This document shows positions 1 through 7,873 of a stretch of DNA of 55,516 nucleotides, piece by piece. The notes under the pieces were generated by a model. The model did not search any database. It was not told the DNA's origin and saw nothing but the letters and a program-made list of their open reading frames with translations. The translations under genes and the position numbers were made by a program. Numbering within the stretch: position 1 is the first letter of the stretch; each line of letters starts with the position of its first letter. This stretch comes from Streptomyces chilikensis (GTDB lineage: Bacteria > Actinomycetota > Actinomycetes > Streptomycetales > Streptomycetaceae): the NCBI RefSeq assembly GCF_001642695.1, contig NZ_LWCC02000048.1, positions 1 through 55,516 on the forward strand, read 5' to 3'.

Positions 1-176
1 CCGGGCGCGGCCGCCGTCCCGGCGCACGGCGCCCCGCCGGGCCGGACGCCCGCCGGCGGCACGCCGGCGCCCGCTACCTTGGGGCGGGTGACGCCGGGGG
101 CGGACCACGTGTCCGGCCGTCGCGTGAGGCGTGACCCGGCGATGTGGCGTTCTGCGAAAGATGAAAGGCTCGGAGC
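1..176. other. Left core flank upstream of the pcaL 5' fragment
   Basis: No gene can be assigned. Frame 1 is open from base 1 to a TGA at 178-180 that overlaps the GTG of the pcaL fragment, so the tail of an upstream gene is possible. Its low-complexity Pro/Gly/Ala/Arg translation resembles no protein I recognise. A -10-like TACCTT at 75-80 precedes a GTG at 88, which could be a leaderless start. Very high GC fits the right core flank. Confidence 0.3.
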
Positions 177-284
177 GTGAGTGAGACGAAGACCCCGGCC
201 CTCCAGTTCCGCTTCGACGGGCCGGAACACGCTCCGGTGCTGATCGTGGGACCCTCCCTCGGCACCACCTGGCACAGGTTGTAG
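177..284 (+). pseudogene. pcaL: 5' fragment of pcaL (3-oxoadipate enol-lactonase), cut by the accessory element
   Basis: A GTG at 177 opens a frame whose first 33 codons match the N-terminus of the intact PcaL encoded at 42346. Both begin VSET and both reach the stretch GPSLGTTWH. After TGGCACA at 270-276 the match stops, and the frame ends at TAG 282-284. Codons are mostly G/C-ending, as in the core genes to the right. The fragment is read as the native 5' end separated from the rest of the gene by the 42-kb accessory segment. It encodes only the first beta-strand region of the hydrolase fold and no catalytic residue, so it is non-functional. Confidence 0.88.
270..276 (+). repeat. Left copy of the 7-bp junction repeat TGGCACA (attL-like)
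   Basis: This is the last sequence shared by the pcaL fragment and the intact pcaL; it encodes Trp-His and the following A. Beyond it the left side is accessory DNA. It is probably the crossover core, but seven bases is short and it also lies in conserved coding sequence. Confidence 0.6.
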
Positions 285-451
285 AGACCGTCCAGGGGCG
301 TCTGTGCCAGTCCCCCGTGGGCACGAAAGTGCAGGTCGGAGCCTCTTGGTCCGAGAGCGTCTCCCCAGCTGGTGATGGCTGTGTGATACGAGGGTGATAT
401 GGCGAAGCGCCGCGGTCCGTCCTGGCGGGGTCTCTGCCCGGATGCGTGAGA
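285..451. other. Non-coding left end of the element with several potential hairpins
   Basis: No coding frame is convincing. Small hairpins follow one another: GTGCC at 304-308 with GGCAC at 320-324, competing with GCAC-gaaa-GTGC at 321-332; and CTCT at 343-346 with AGAG at 354-357. AGGGGCGTCTGTG at 294-306 differs by one base from 42312-42324, beside the IS110 right end near the other junction. The segment may be a structured terminus of the element. Confidence 0.3.
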
Positions 452-493
452 CGTCGAAGCCGCACCGGAGCGCTCCGGTGCGGCTTCGACGTG
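452..493. terminator. 42-bp perfect palindrome (21-bp arms), terminator-like
   Basis: Bases 452-472 are the exact reverse complement of 473-493; the centre reads GAGCGCTC. As RNA it folds into a very long GC-rich hairpin with almost no loop. There is no adjacent complete gene, so it may be a stranded bidirectional terminator or an element-specific inverted repeat. Its function is inferred. Confidence 0.55.
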
Positions 494-758
494 AGGTCGA
501 ACGCGTTGGCGCGCATGATGCGGTCGGCGCTCCTGAGCGGTCCGTGTGCCTGTAACTTTCTCGGGTGCCTGATTTGCGATCGCACCCGCTTATCCGTCCG
601 TACCGGGGTGCGTCTTTCTCCCAGCGGGACGAGACATGCTCATGTATCTCGATTGCTACTTTGCCCGAGGGGCCGACCACTTGGCCGGGCTCACACGGCC
701 ATGACGGCCATCAGAAGCGGAGTCGTAGGCTATAAAGCTTGAAGAGCAGGGTCCGTGA
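494..758. other. Intergenic stretch between the palindrome and the caspase fragment
   Basis: The stretch is less GC-rich than its surroundings (for example around 600-660 and 720-770). The reading frame across 446-742 starts inside the palindrome and gives an Arg/Leu-rich protein with no recognisable domain. I see no gene here. Confidence 0.35.
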
Positions 759-1136
759 AATATCGGCAGCTTCATCTCCAGCCAGACGGAGACCGACCTC
801 ACCGCCGATGACATGCGACTGGCCATCGGCGAGTTTCTTACGGCCTGCGACGAGGACGAACTGGCCCTGCTGTGTATCTCGGGGCACGGTGTAAGACGGG
901 TCAGAGACGGCGGCGAGTTCTACGTCGTCGCCCGGGACACCGACTTCGACCGGGTGGCCGAGACCGGTGTTAGCGCCGGTTTCTTCGATGAGCTGTTGGA
1001 ACAGTGCGCCGCGCCACAGAAGGTCGTCATGATCGACTGTTGTCGCAGCAGTGGCTTCGCCGTCGGCCGCACCTCCGACCAGCAGCCGAACGGCGCCGTG
1101 GCCAAGTCTGGCGAGCCGGCCCTGCTGACCAGTAGA
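759..1136 (+). pseudogene. Caspase-like (peptidase C14) domain fragment
   Basis: The open frame after TGA 756-758 encodes the middle of a caspase/metacaspase domain. It contains LALLCISGHGVR with the catalytic His, a YVVARDTD strand, then FFDELLEQC and KVVMIDCCRSSG with the catalytic Cys in the usual DCC context. The N-terminal part of the fold (LVG...Y start and first strand) is missing, since the frame begins directly after a stop with no start codon. After about residue 125 the frame no longer resembles the family. Such domains usually sit at the N-terminus of large effector or signalling proteins in Streptomyces. Here only the catalytic core remnant survives, so a functional protease is unlikely. 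Confidence 0.7.
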
Positions 1137-1440
1137 GGCATGATGACCGCCGGCGGCCCGCTGCACGACCTCGGCACCCGCATACGGCCGGAAGTCGGCA
1201 CGCCCCCCTGCGCCGAGCAGACAAGGGACGACAAGAAGGGGGCCGGCCCGCCGCCCATGAGGGTGGCAGGCCGGCGAGGCCGCTCCGGCTTCCAGTGGCA
1301 ACGCCGTGGCCTGCCCACCTCGAATCGCCACTACGCGTCTTCAGCGGGTGCGTGAGTCAGACCTCTGGGGGACTGCACCGCAGTTCCGTTGCAGAACCGG
1401 CTCCGCCCGACGCGTCATGTGGCCGATCCCCGCCCCTGTT
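1137..1440. other. Gap between the caspase fragment and osmC
   Basis: The caspase frame runs on to 1355 but loses similarity. The opposite-strand frames are its shadows. No gene, repeat or clear terminator was found. Confidence 0.35.
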
Positions 1441-1866
1441 TCAGGCCAGCTTCGCGGTCAGGGTGATGGTCGTGCCGGTCAGGGCCTGGCTGACCGGGCA
1501 GTTCTTCTTGGCGTCCTCGGCGGCGGCGACGAAGGTGTCGTTGTCGAGGCCGGGGACGGTGCCCTCCACCGTGAGGTGGATGCCCTTGATGCCCTCGCCG
1601 GGCTGGAAGGTGACGTCGGCGGAGGTGGTGAGCTTGGTGGGCGGGGTGCCGGCGCCGGTCAGGCCGTGCGACAGTGCCATGGAGAAGCAGCTGGAGTGGG
1701 CGGCGGCGATCAGCTCCTCCGGGCTGGTCCTGCCGTTCGCCTGCTCGGCGCGCGACGGCCACGACACCGGCTGCTCGCCGATGCCGGACGAGTCGAAGGT
1801 GACGACGCCGTTGCCCTCGAGCAGGTTGCCTTCCCAGACGGTGTGCGCGGAGCGCGTGGTTGCCAC
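1441..1866 (-). CDS. OsmC-family peroxiredoxin
   Basis: A 141-residue protein of typical OsmC/Ohr length. It reduces organic hydroperoxides with a pair of cysteines in the cytoplasm. The N-terminal Cys is seen in AAAHSSCFSMAL and the second in NCPVSQAL. The early motif VWEGNLLEGNGVVTFD and the central PEELIAAAHSS are classic for the OsmC branch. The GTG at 1866 was chosen because AAGGGA lies about six bases upstream and the protein then begins at the expected VATTRSAHTVWEG; the longer frame to 2049 adds a non-family extension. The gene is divergent from the response regulator at 2394. A decayed paralogue with similar upstream DNA lies at 12565-12755. Confidence 0.9.
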   Translation of the reverse strand: MATTRSAHTVWEGNLLEGNGVVTFDSSGIGEQPVSWPSRAEQANGRTSPEELIAAAHSSCFSMALSHGLTGAGTPPTKLTTSADVTFQPGEGIKGIHLTVEGTVPGLDNDTFVAAAEDAKKNCPVSQALTGTTITLTAKLA

Positions 1867-2393
1867 GGTGGTTCCCTTCGTTGAGCCTTCGGCCCCTGAT
1901 CGGGGCAGCGAGCCCATCGGATCACAGGAGGACGTGGCACGGCGGCACGGTGTCCCACGGCGATACCGGCGGTCTTGCGGTGTCAGCACCGCCCGCGAAC
2001 GCAGGCCCTTGCCCGGACGGCACGCTTCACGAAGTTGATCGTCGTTCACTTTTGCGTAATTGTGTACTGCGTGCTGTAGGGCACGTAAGGCAGTAAGGCG
2101 AAGGGAAAGTGCTCCGACAGATGATCCCTCAGTTGCTAGAGCAACCTTCTCGGACCGGTCTGATCAGTCGCCAGGCCGGAGCAGCGTGCCGTCTCGTCTC
2201 TGCGCGTCGGCTGCGTCACGCTGCGCGCATCGACCCAACGCGTCCCGGAGACCCGTGCAGATATCGTGATCTCTCGTCATCGAGAGCCGGTACACATGCT
2301 CGTCGTCGGCGCATCGCTCGGGGCGGCAGTCGAGTCGGCCGCCCGTTTCACCCGCACCGCACGCCGGTGCACCGCACGAAGGAAGCCTCTTCC
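1867..2393. promoter_or_regulatory. Divergent intergenic region between osmC and a response regulator
   Basis: About 530 bp without a gene. It should hold promoters for both neighbours. CTCTCG-tcat-CGAGAG at 2271-2286 is a small perfect hairpin or operator-like repeat. The part around 2165-2205 (GGAGCAGCGTGCCGTCTCGT) resembles 13060-13095 downstream of the decayed OsmC copy, and the DNA just upstream of osmC resembles that upstream of the decayed copy. This points to an old segmental duplication. Confidence 0.5.
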
Positions 2394-3077
2394 ATGGAGT
2401 CCGTCCGCGTTCTGCTGGTCGACGACCAGCAGATGATCCGCACCGGTTTCCGTCTCATCCTCGAATGCGAACCGGACATCGCCGTTGTCGGTGAGGCGTC
2501 CGACGGCGACTCCGCTGTTCAGCAGGTCCTCGCCCTGCGGCCGGACGTCGTCCTGATGGACGTCCGCATGCCCGGCACGGACGGTGTCGAGGCCACCCGG
2601 CGCATCGTGGAGTCCGGTGCGGAAGCCCAGGTCGTGATGTTGACCACGTTCGACCTGGATCGGCACGTCCTGGACGCTCTCAGGGCCGGGGCCGTCGGTT
2701 TCCTGCTCAAGGACGGGCCCGCACAGTCTCTGGTGGAGGCGGTACGGATGGTGGCCGCCGGTGACGCGGTCCTGTCTCCCCGTGTCACTCGGCGGCTTCT
2801 GGACCGCTTCGCCCGTCTGCCTCAGCCGGCCGTCGGGGCCGCGTCCAGGCGGCTGGAGCATCTCACGGCCCGCGAGGTCGACGTGTTGCGTGCGCTGAGT
2901 CGGGGGCTGTCCAACGAGGAGATCGCTCAGGAGTTGGACGTCAGCAAGAACACGGTCAGGACACACATCGCTCATATCCTGGAGAAGTACCATCTGCGTG
3001 ACCGGGTACAAGCGGTGATCCTGGCCTACGACGCCGGCCTGGTCACACCGGTCGGGCACGCTTCCACCGTCCGCTGA
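2394..3077 (+). CDS. NarL/FixJ-family response regulator
   Basis: A 227-residue DNA-binding response regulator. The N-terminal receiver domain shows VLLVDDQ (acidic pocket), VVLMDVRMPGTDG with the phospho-acceptor Asp, the conserved Thr in MLTTFD, and FLLKDG with the switch Lys. The C-terminal LuxR-type HTH is LTAREVDVLRALSRGLSNEEIAQELDVSKNTVRTHI. The ATG at 2394 gives the normal MESVRVLLVDD start; the longer frame to 2109 adds an unlikely N-terminus. No kinase is adjacent on the same strand. The nearest orphan kinase of the matching HisKA_3 class is at 6244-7605, so pairing across the STAND gene is a reasonable inference. Confidence 0.9.
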   Translation: MESVRVLLVDDQQMIRTGFRLILECEPDIAVVGEASDGDSAVQQVLALRPDVVLMDVRMPGTDGVEATRRIVESGAEAQVVMLTTFDLDRHVLDALRAGAVGFLLKDGPAQSLVEAVRMVAAGDAVLSPRVTRRLLDRFARLPQPAVGAASRRLEHLTAREVDVLRALSRGLSNEEIAQELDVSKNTVRTHIAHILEKYHLRDRVQAVILAYDAGLVTPVGHASTVR

Positions 3078-3138
3078 CAGGCTGCTCCTCCCTGACGGCC
3101 TCCCACGAACGAGTCGTCAGCGCATCCGGGGCGCGAGA

Positions 3139-3840
3139 TCAGAGGCGCAACGGCGACTGCGCGGGCGGCACTTCGTACGGCACGGCCTCGCGTACACCCG
3201 AGTACCTGGTCCGGCCCCACCGGTGTACGGCGTCGACAGAGACCCCGTACGGCGCCAGACGTCCGTTCAGACGCATCACACGGGCTTGCAGCGCCCGTTT
3301 GCTCACCGGCTCCCCGGCGGTGCCGAGCAGCAGACCCAGATCGTGACAACACCACTCACGGGAAGGCAGGCTTAGAAGTTCCAACAACACCTGCTGAGAA
3401 GCCTGGTGAGGCACGACCTGCGGACGACTCCGGGACGGTGCCCGCAGGCGTTGACGCCTCGAAGAGAGATCGATCCACCTGCGTTCGGCGACGATCCGTC
3501 CGGCCAACTCCCTAGGAGGGGTGTCCCGGGGGAGCACGTTGACGGCCCCCGCACGCAGCGTGGCGACCACGTCCACGTCCCGGGGGGCCAGCACCACGAC
3601 CGAGGAGATCGTGCTGAGCACGCGCACGCGCTGCTCAAGTCGGTCCGTTCCGCCGTCCTCTGACACATCGAGGACGGTCAGTCCGTCGGGCCTGCGCAGC
3701 AGCGACATGTAGGCCGGTGCGGAACCCCATGAGTGGGACAGGGCCGGCAGCACGTGGTACGGGCGCATGGTGCGCAGCAGACGGGCTGTCTTCTGCCGGC
3801 GCAGTGAGAGGACGACATCGACGGGGCAGGAGGAGGACAT
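3139..3840 (-). CDS. Degenerate response-regulator-like transcription factor
   Basis: About 233 residues from the ATG at 3840. The N-terminal half has a receiver-like pattern: LTVLDVSEDG at the phospho-Asp position, VVVLAPRDVDVVATLRAGAVNVLPRDTP at the later strands. The switch Lys of FLLKD is replaced by Arg (LPRD), and the first acidic pair is absent. The C-terminal part (LELLSLPSREWCCHDLGLLLG through SVDAVHRWGRTRYSGV) looks like a winged-helix DNA-binding region rather than a LuxR HTH. A longer frame to 3966 would add a Met-Pro repeat encoded by GGGCAT units; I prefer the later ATG because the repeats look regulatory. It is divergent from the STAND gene at 4170 and may control it. Confidence 0.65.
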   Translation of the reverse strand: MSSSCPVDVVLSLRRQKTARLLRTMRPYHVLPALSHSWGSAPAYMSLLRRPDGLTVLDVSEDGGTDRLEQRVRVLSTISSVVVLAPRDVDVVATLRAGAVNVLPRDTPPRELAGRIVAERRWIDLSSRRQRLRAPSRSRPQVVPHQASQQVLLELLSLPSREWCCHDLGLLLGTAGEPVSKRALQARVMRLNGRLAPYGVSVDAVHRWGRTRYSGVREAVPYEVPPAQSPLRL

Positions 3841-3848
3841 CGCAGTTG

Positions 3849-3921
<73 letters not shown>

Positions 3922-4169
3922 GGTCCGTTCCATGCTCGGCACCCCCGCGCGCCACCGGCTGCTCAAGCGGTGGTCGCCATGTGCTCACCTGTGCTCAACG
4001 GCGGCCGCCGAGGGTGCAGGGGCGACGAACTCTCCGCCCCTCGTGGGCGGCCGCTCTTGGTGATCCACGGACGCATATGCTCCTCTCGGAGTACTCCCGT
4101 CGCGGCCGCGCTCCGCGCTGTCGCGGTCAGCGGCCCGGGCGCGTCGGGCGAGACGGAGAGGCGGAGTGA
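3922..4169. promoter_or_regulatory. Upstream region of the first STAND ATPase gene
   Basis: With the repeats at 3850-3921 this makes a gene-free stretch of about 330 bp between divergent genes. No clear -35/-10 pair stands out. GAGGCGGAG lies just before the GTG at 4170 as a modest ribosome-binding site. Confidence 0.35.
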
Positions 4170-6242
4170 GTGAGCACGCGCGGCGGCAGCCTGGGCCGGC
4201 GGTTGGAACGAGTCCGGGAGCGTTCATTCCTCGGACGCAGGCGTGAGCTCCACTTCTTCCGCGCAGCGTTGCACGGAGCATCCGGCGCCGCCTGCGTTCT
4301 CTACCTGCACGGTCCGGAGGGCACGGGCAAGTCGATGCTCTTGCGCCGGTTCGCGCTGGAGGCCCGTGCCGCAGGCCGCACCGTCGTACGGGTCGACGGG
4401 CGGACCACGCCGGCGACCGCCGATGCGTTCACGCGTGCCGTACGTCCCGTCACGCGGGAGCCTGGAGCCGTTCTGCTCGTCGATTCCTTCGAGCACTGCC
4501 GGTCCTTGGACGGCTGGTTGCGTGAGGAGTGCCTACCCCGCCTCCCCTGGGGCACCGTGGTCGTCGTGGCGAGCCGCCACGAGCCTGACCCTCACTGGCC
4601 GGCCGACCCGGGCTGGACGGGGCTGCTGCGTGTACTGCCCCTCGGCGGTCTGAGCAAGCCCGACGCAGCGGCGTTCCTCCGGCAGCGAGGCGTGCTCCCT
4701 CACCTGCACGACGCCCTGCTGGAGTTCACCGGAGGGCACCCCCTGGCTCTCGCCCTGGCCGCGGAGGCGGCGGTGCGCACGGAGACCGATGGCGGTGCCG
4801 ATCACGCGGATCCTCCGCTGGGCCAGGACGCCGTCGCCACTCTGCTGCGCCGCCTCGTCGGTACCCCGCTCGACGAGGCTCACCAGGCAGCCCTGGAGGT
4901 GTGCGCCCAGGCCCGTGTCACTTCGGTGGCGTTGCTGCGGGCGGTCCTCGGTGACCAGGGCGAGGATCTCTTCCTCTGGCTGCGCGACCAGCCGTTCGTC
5001 CAGACCACCCGGCTCGGTGTGGCCCCCCACGCCGTCGTACGCGAGGCGCTGAGAGCCGATCTACGCTGGCGTGATCCGGCCGGATTCGCAGAACTGCACC
5101 GGAGGATCCGGGGCCACCTGCTCGAACGGACGAGGCTCGGGCCCGCTTCCCGCGTCCTCGAGACCGTGGGGGACCTGCGGTTCCTCCACCGCTCCGGGCG
5201 CTTTCTGGCAGATGCGCACGGCCGGGCGTCGGGCGGCCGGGCCGAAGAGCTGCCCCGCGCGGTCGGGCACGAGGCGACGCTGATCCGCCGGATACGCCGC
5301 CAGGAGGGACCGGAGTCGGCGCGCATGGCCGCGCACTGGCTGCGCGAGCAGCCCGAGTCCTTCCTTCTGCAACGCCTCGGACCTGGTGAGGAGGACGTCG
5401 GAGGTTCGGCGTGGTTGAGGCTCATGCCCTTCGAAGGGGAGGCGGAGGACCCGGTCGTCGCCGCCGCCTGGGCGCACACCAGGAAGCACGGTCCGGTGCG
5501 GGCCGGCGAGCACATCGCGCTGGCGCGGTTCCACGTCGGCGAGTACGGCGATCACCGTCCCTCCCCCGTGATGGACGCGTCCCTCGGGCGCATGGTGGGG
5601 GAGATCATCCGCGACGACAGACTGGCCTGGGCGTTCGCCGTCCTGCGCGACGACGGCTTCTGGGACTCTCATCTGCGCCACCACGCCATGGAGCCGACGG
5701 CCGGCACGGTGACCGTCGACGGTCACCGTCACCGTCTCTTCGCCTGCGACCGGCGTGCCCTGCCCGCGGTGTTCGGGGGTGCGGCGAACGCTCCCTTGCT
5801 CACCGGCGCCGCTCTTGGTCCAGCCCGCTCCGGGAAGGATCCGTGCACGGCGGCGGAGATCCTGGTGCTGGGCGAGGAGGAGTTCGCCGTCGCCGTGAAG
5901 GCCGCTCTGCGAGCCTTGCGCCGGCCACGTGAGCTGGCGCTCAACCCGCTCCAGCGCAGTCGTCTCGTCCTGGCGCACGGCATGGGTCTCAAGGACGTGG
6001 TCACCAGCGCGATCGGCAGCCTGCCGCTCGAGCGCGGTGGTGACAAGGGCTACCGGGCGGCGACCGCCGCCTACGTCGAAGGGGCCTCGACGCAGGCGGC
6101 CGCCGCTCGGCGCTTGGGGCTTCCCCTCAGCACCTACCGCCGCCACCTGGCGTGGGCGACACGCCGGATCACGCGGATCATGTGGGAGCACGAACTGTCC
6201 GGAACCCCGCTGCTGTCACCCGCGGACCGGCCGCGGCGTTGA
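4170..6242 (+). CDS. STAND-type ATPase with C-terminal HTH (paralogue 1)
   Basis: A 690-residue putative signal-transduction ATPase. Walker A is GPEGTGKS (residues 48-55), Walker B is AVLLVDSFEHC (about 100-110), followed by VVVVASRHEPD and the STAND-type GGHPLALAL motif (about 188-196). The middle region (AWLRLMPFEGEAEDP through the RHRLFACD stretch) has a GNAT-like pattern with arginine- and aromatic-rich strands, although I see no clear acetyl-CoA loop. The C-terminus (ASTQAAAARRLGLPLSTYRRHLAWATRRI) is an HTH of the sigma-region-4/LuxR type. It shares all segments in the same order with the paralogue at 7874. Its stop is one base from the stop of the convergent kinase gene at 6244. The ligand and target DNA are unknown. 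Confidence 0.75.
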   Translation: MSTRGGSLGRRLERVRERSFLGRRRELHFFRAALHGASGAACVLYLHGPEGTGKSMLLRRFALEARAAGRTVVRVDGRTTPATADAFTRAVRPVTREPGAVLLVDSFEHCRSLDGWLREECLPRLPWGTVVVVASRHEPDPHWPADPGWTGLLRVLPLGGLSKPDAAAFLRQRGVLPHLHDALLEFTGGHPLALALAAEAAVRTETDGGADHADPPLGQDAVATLLRRLVGTPLDEAHQAALEVCAQARVTSVALLRAVLGDQGEDLFLWLRDQPFVQTTRLGVAPHAVVREALRADLRWRDPAGFAELHRRIRGHLLERTRLGPASRVLETVGDLRFLHRSGRFLADAHGRASGGRAEELPRAVGHEATLIRRIRRQEGPESARMAAHWLREQPESFLLQRLGPGEEDVGGSAWLRLMPFEGEAEDPVVAAAWAHTRKHGPVRAGEHIALARFHVGEYGDHRPSPVMDASLGRMVGEIIRDDRLAWAFAVLRDDGFWDSHLRHHAMEPTAGTVTVDGHRHRLFACDRRALPAVFGGAANAPLLTGAALGPARSGKDPCTAAEILVLGEEEFAVAVKAALRALRRPRELALNPLQRSRLVLAHGMGLKDVVTSAIGSLPLERGGDKGYRAATAAYVEGASTQAAAARRLGLPLSTYRRHLAWATRRITRIMWEHELSGTPLLSPADRPRR

Positions 6243-6243
6243 C

Positions 6244-7605
6244 TCAGGTGACCGGGAGAGCGAGGACGGTCCCGGCCTCGTCGTCGTGGGACCCGGTGCC
6301 GTCCTCGTGGCCAACGGGCTCGGCGAGGACGCAGGAGCTCCGGTCGTCCGGCGGGGGCGGGCCGTACACGGACGGAAGGGGGAGGGCGGCATGCACACAG
6401 TAACCGCCTCCGGGCCGGTGACCGGTGTGCAGTGTGCCGCCCATGGCCGCGACCCGTTCCCGGATCCCGACCAGCCCGTGCCCCGCCCCCCGGTCGAAGA
6501 CGTGGGCCGGTGAAGGCGCGGCCTGCTCGCCGGGGCCCGCGTCGCAGATCCTCAAGGAGAGCCTGCGGCGGTCGTGCTCCCACGTCAGCGTGACGGCGGT
6601 GCGGGTGCGGCCCGCGTGCTTGAGCGTGTTGGTGAGGGCTTCCTGCACGATCCGGTAGACCGCCAGTTGCGAGCCGGCCGACAGGTCGACCGGTTCCCCG
6701 CTGATGGCGCAGTGGACCTGGAGACCGGCGGCACGTACCGACTCCAGCAGCGCCGGGATGGCGTCGATGGTGGGCTGCGGTGGCTGCTTGCTGGGGTCGG
6801 TGTCGTCCTCGTCGTCGGTGCGGAGCACGTCCAGCAGTTGCCGTAGCTCGGCGACGGTGGCCCGGCCGGTCTCCTCTATGGTGCGGTGCAGTTCGTGGGC
6901 CTTCTCCGGGTCGCGGGCCTGGACCCGGTCGGCGGCGATGGTCTGCACGACCATGAGGCTGACGTTGTGGGCGACGATGTCATGCAGTTCCCGGGCGATG
7001 CGCGCGCGTTCCTCCATGACGGCGGCACGGGCTTTGGCGAGCTGTTCACCCTCCAGCGCCTTGGCGCGCTCCAGCGCCTGATCCTGCATGGCGGTCCGCG
7101 TTCGTACCAGCCGGCCGAGGGACCAGGCCGCGGCCGTCAGCACCGCCTCGGTCGTGCCCGCGGCAAGCCAGTGACCCGCGGGCGCCAGCACGGCTTCCGT
7201 CACGGACAGCGCCGGAACGTGGAGGAGCGCCACAAGAGCGGCGGTGCGGCGCTCGGTCCGCACGGCGGTCAGGAACAGGGCAGTCGCGGCGCACAGGTAG
7301 GTGGGGCTGATCGCGGTCCCCTGCGGCCCCACCAGGTGGGGGACGTAACTCAGCGCCTGGAGGATGCTGCAGGTGACCGCGACCACCACGAGGCTCGCCA
7401 GCGGGAACCGGTGATGAACGGTAATGGGCGCACCGCAGACCAGGATGAGCGCGACCCACCAGCCGCCCGGCGCGTTGTGCAGGGCCTCGCTCGCAGGGAC
7501 CAGGGAGGGCAGGGCCAGGCACCAGCCTGTCAGGAGAACGCCCAGGGCCAGGTCGGTCAGGGCGGGGGGCAGACGGCGGCGCGGCCACGAGTTCAGTGCG
7601 CTCAT
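6244..7605 (-). CDS. Membrane sensor histidine kinase (HisKA_3)
   Basis: A 453-residue kinase. Residues 1-165 contain about five hydrophobic segments (for example ALTDLALGVLLTGWCLALP and WWVALILVCGAPITV). The dimerisation/phospho-acceptor helix EERARIARELHDIVAHNVSL follows, with His208. The ATPase shows QEALTNTLKHA (N box) and GHGLVGIRERVAAMGG (G box). This is the NarX/DesK-like class that phosphorylates NarL-type regulators. The ATG at 7605 gives MSALNSW; longer frames only add shadow sequence. It is convergent with STAND paralogue 1 (stops one base apart) and divergent from paralogue 2. No adjacent regulator is present; the orphan regulator at 2394 is the likeliest partner. Confidence 0.88.
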   Translation of the reverse strand: MSALNSWPRRRLPPALTDLALGVLLTGWCLALPSLVPASEALHNAPGGWWVALILVCGAPITVHHRFPLASLVVVAVTCSILQALSYVPHLVGPQGTAISPTYLCAATALFLTAVRTERRTAALVALLHVPALSVTEAVLAPAGHWLAAGTTEAVLTAAAWSLGRLVRTRTAMQDQALERAKALEGEQLAKARAAVMEERARIARELHDIVAHNVSLMVVQTIAADRVQARDPEKAHELHRTIEETGRATVAELRQLLDVLRTDDEDDTDPSKQPPQPTIDAIPALLESVRAAGLQVHCAISGEPVDLSAGSQLAVYRIVQEALTNTLKHAGRTRTAVTLTWEHDRRRLSLRICDAGPGEQAAPSPAHVFDRGAGHGLVGIRERVAAMGGTLHTGHRPGGGYCVHAALPLPSVYGPPPPDDRSSCVLAEPVGHEDGTGSHDDEAGTVLALPVT

Positions 7606-7873
7606 GACGGTCCACGGTAGACCGCGCCGGCCGACAGCGGCCCGCCGGGACACCGGAAGACGGCGTACCCCTCGTCCGTGGGTCAGCGCGAGCACGGACA
7701 GTCCGGATGTCGGTGCAGGAGCGTCCGGGGGCACGTACTCGTTCTCCAGGACGAGCAGGAGAGCGACCTCGTCCGGTCGGCCGATCCGCGAGTTCGCCTC
7801 GAAGGCGGAGCTCGCCGACGACCGGGACGGTTGGACTGGAGGGGTTGACCGATCCCTTCGCAGAGGAGTTCCG
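7606..7873. promoter_or_regulatory. Divergent promoter region between a kinase and the second STAND gene
   Basis: About 270 bp. The reverse strand is open through it in the kinase frame, but its translation has no family features and no better start. It ends with AGGAG at 7864-7868, a good ribosome-binding site for the GTG at 7874. Confidence 0.35.

Noticed and set aside
1-180. Open frame 1 running into the pcaL fragment as the end of an upstream gene such as pcaB
   Set aside because: The translation is low-complexity and does not resemble the PcaB C-terminus; too short to support.
446-742. Open frame of 98 residues over the palindrome
   Set aside because: It starts inside the palindrome, has no family signature and poor codon usage.
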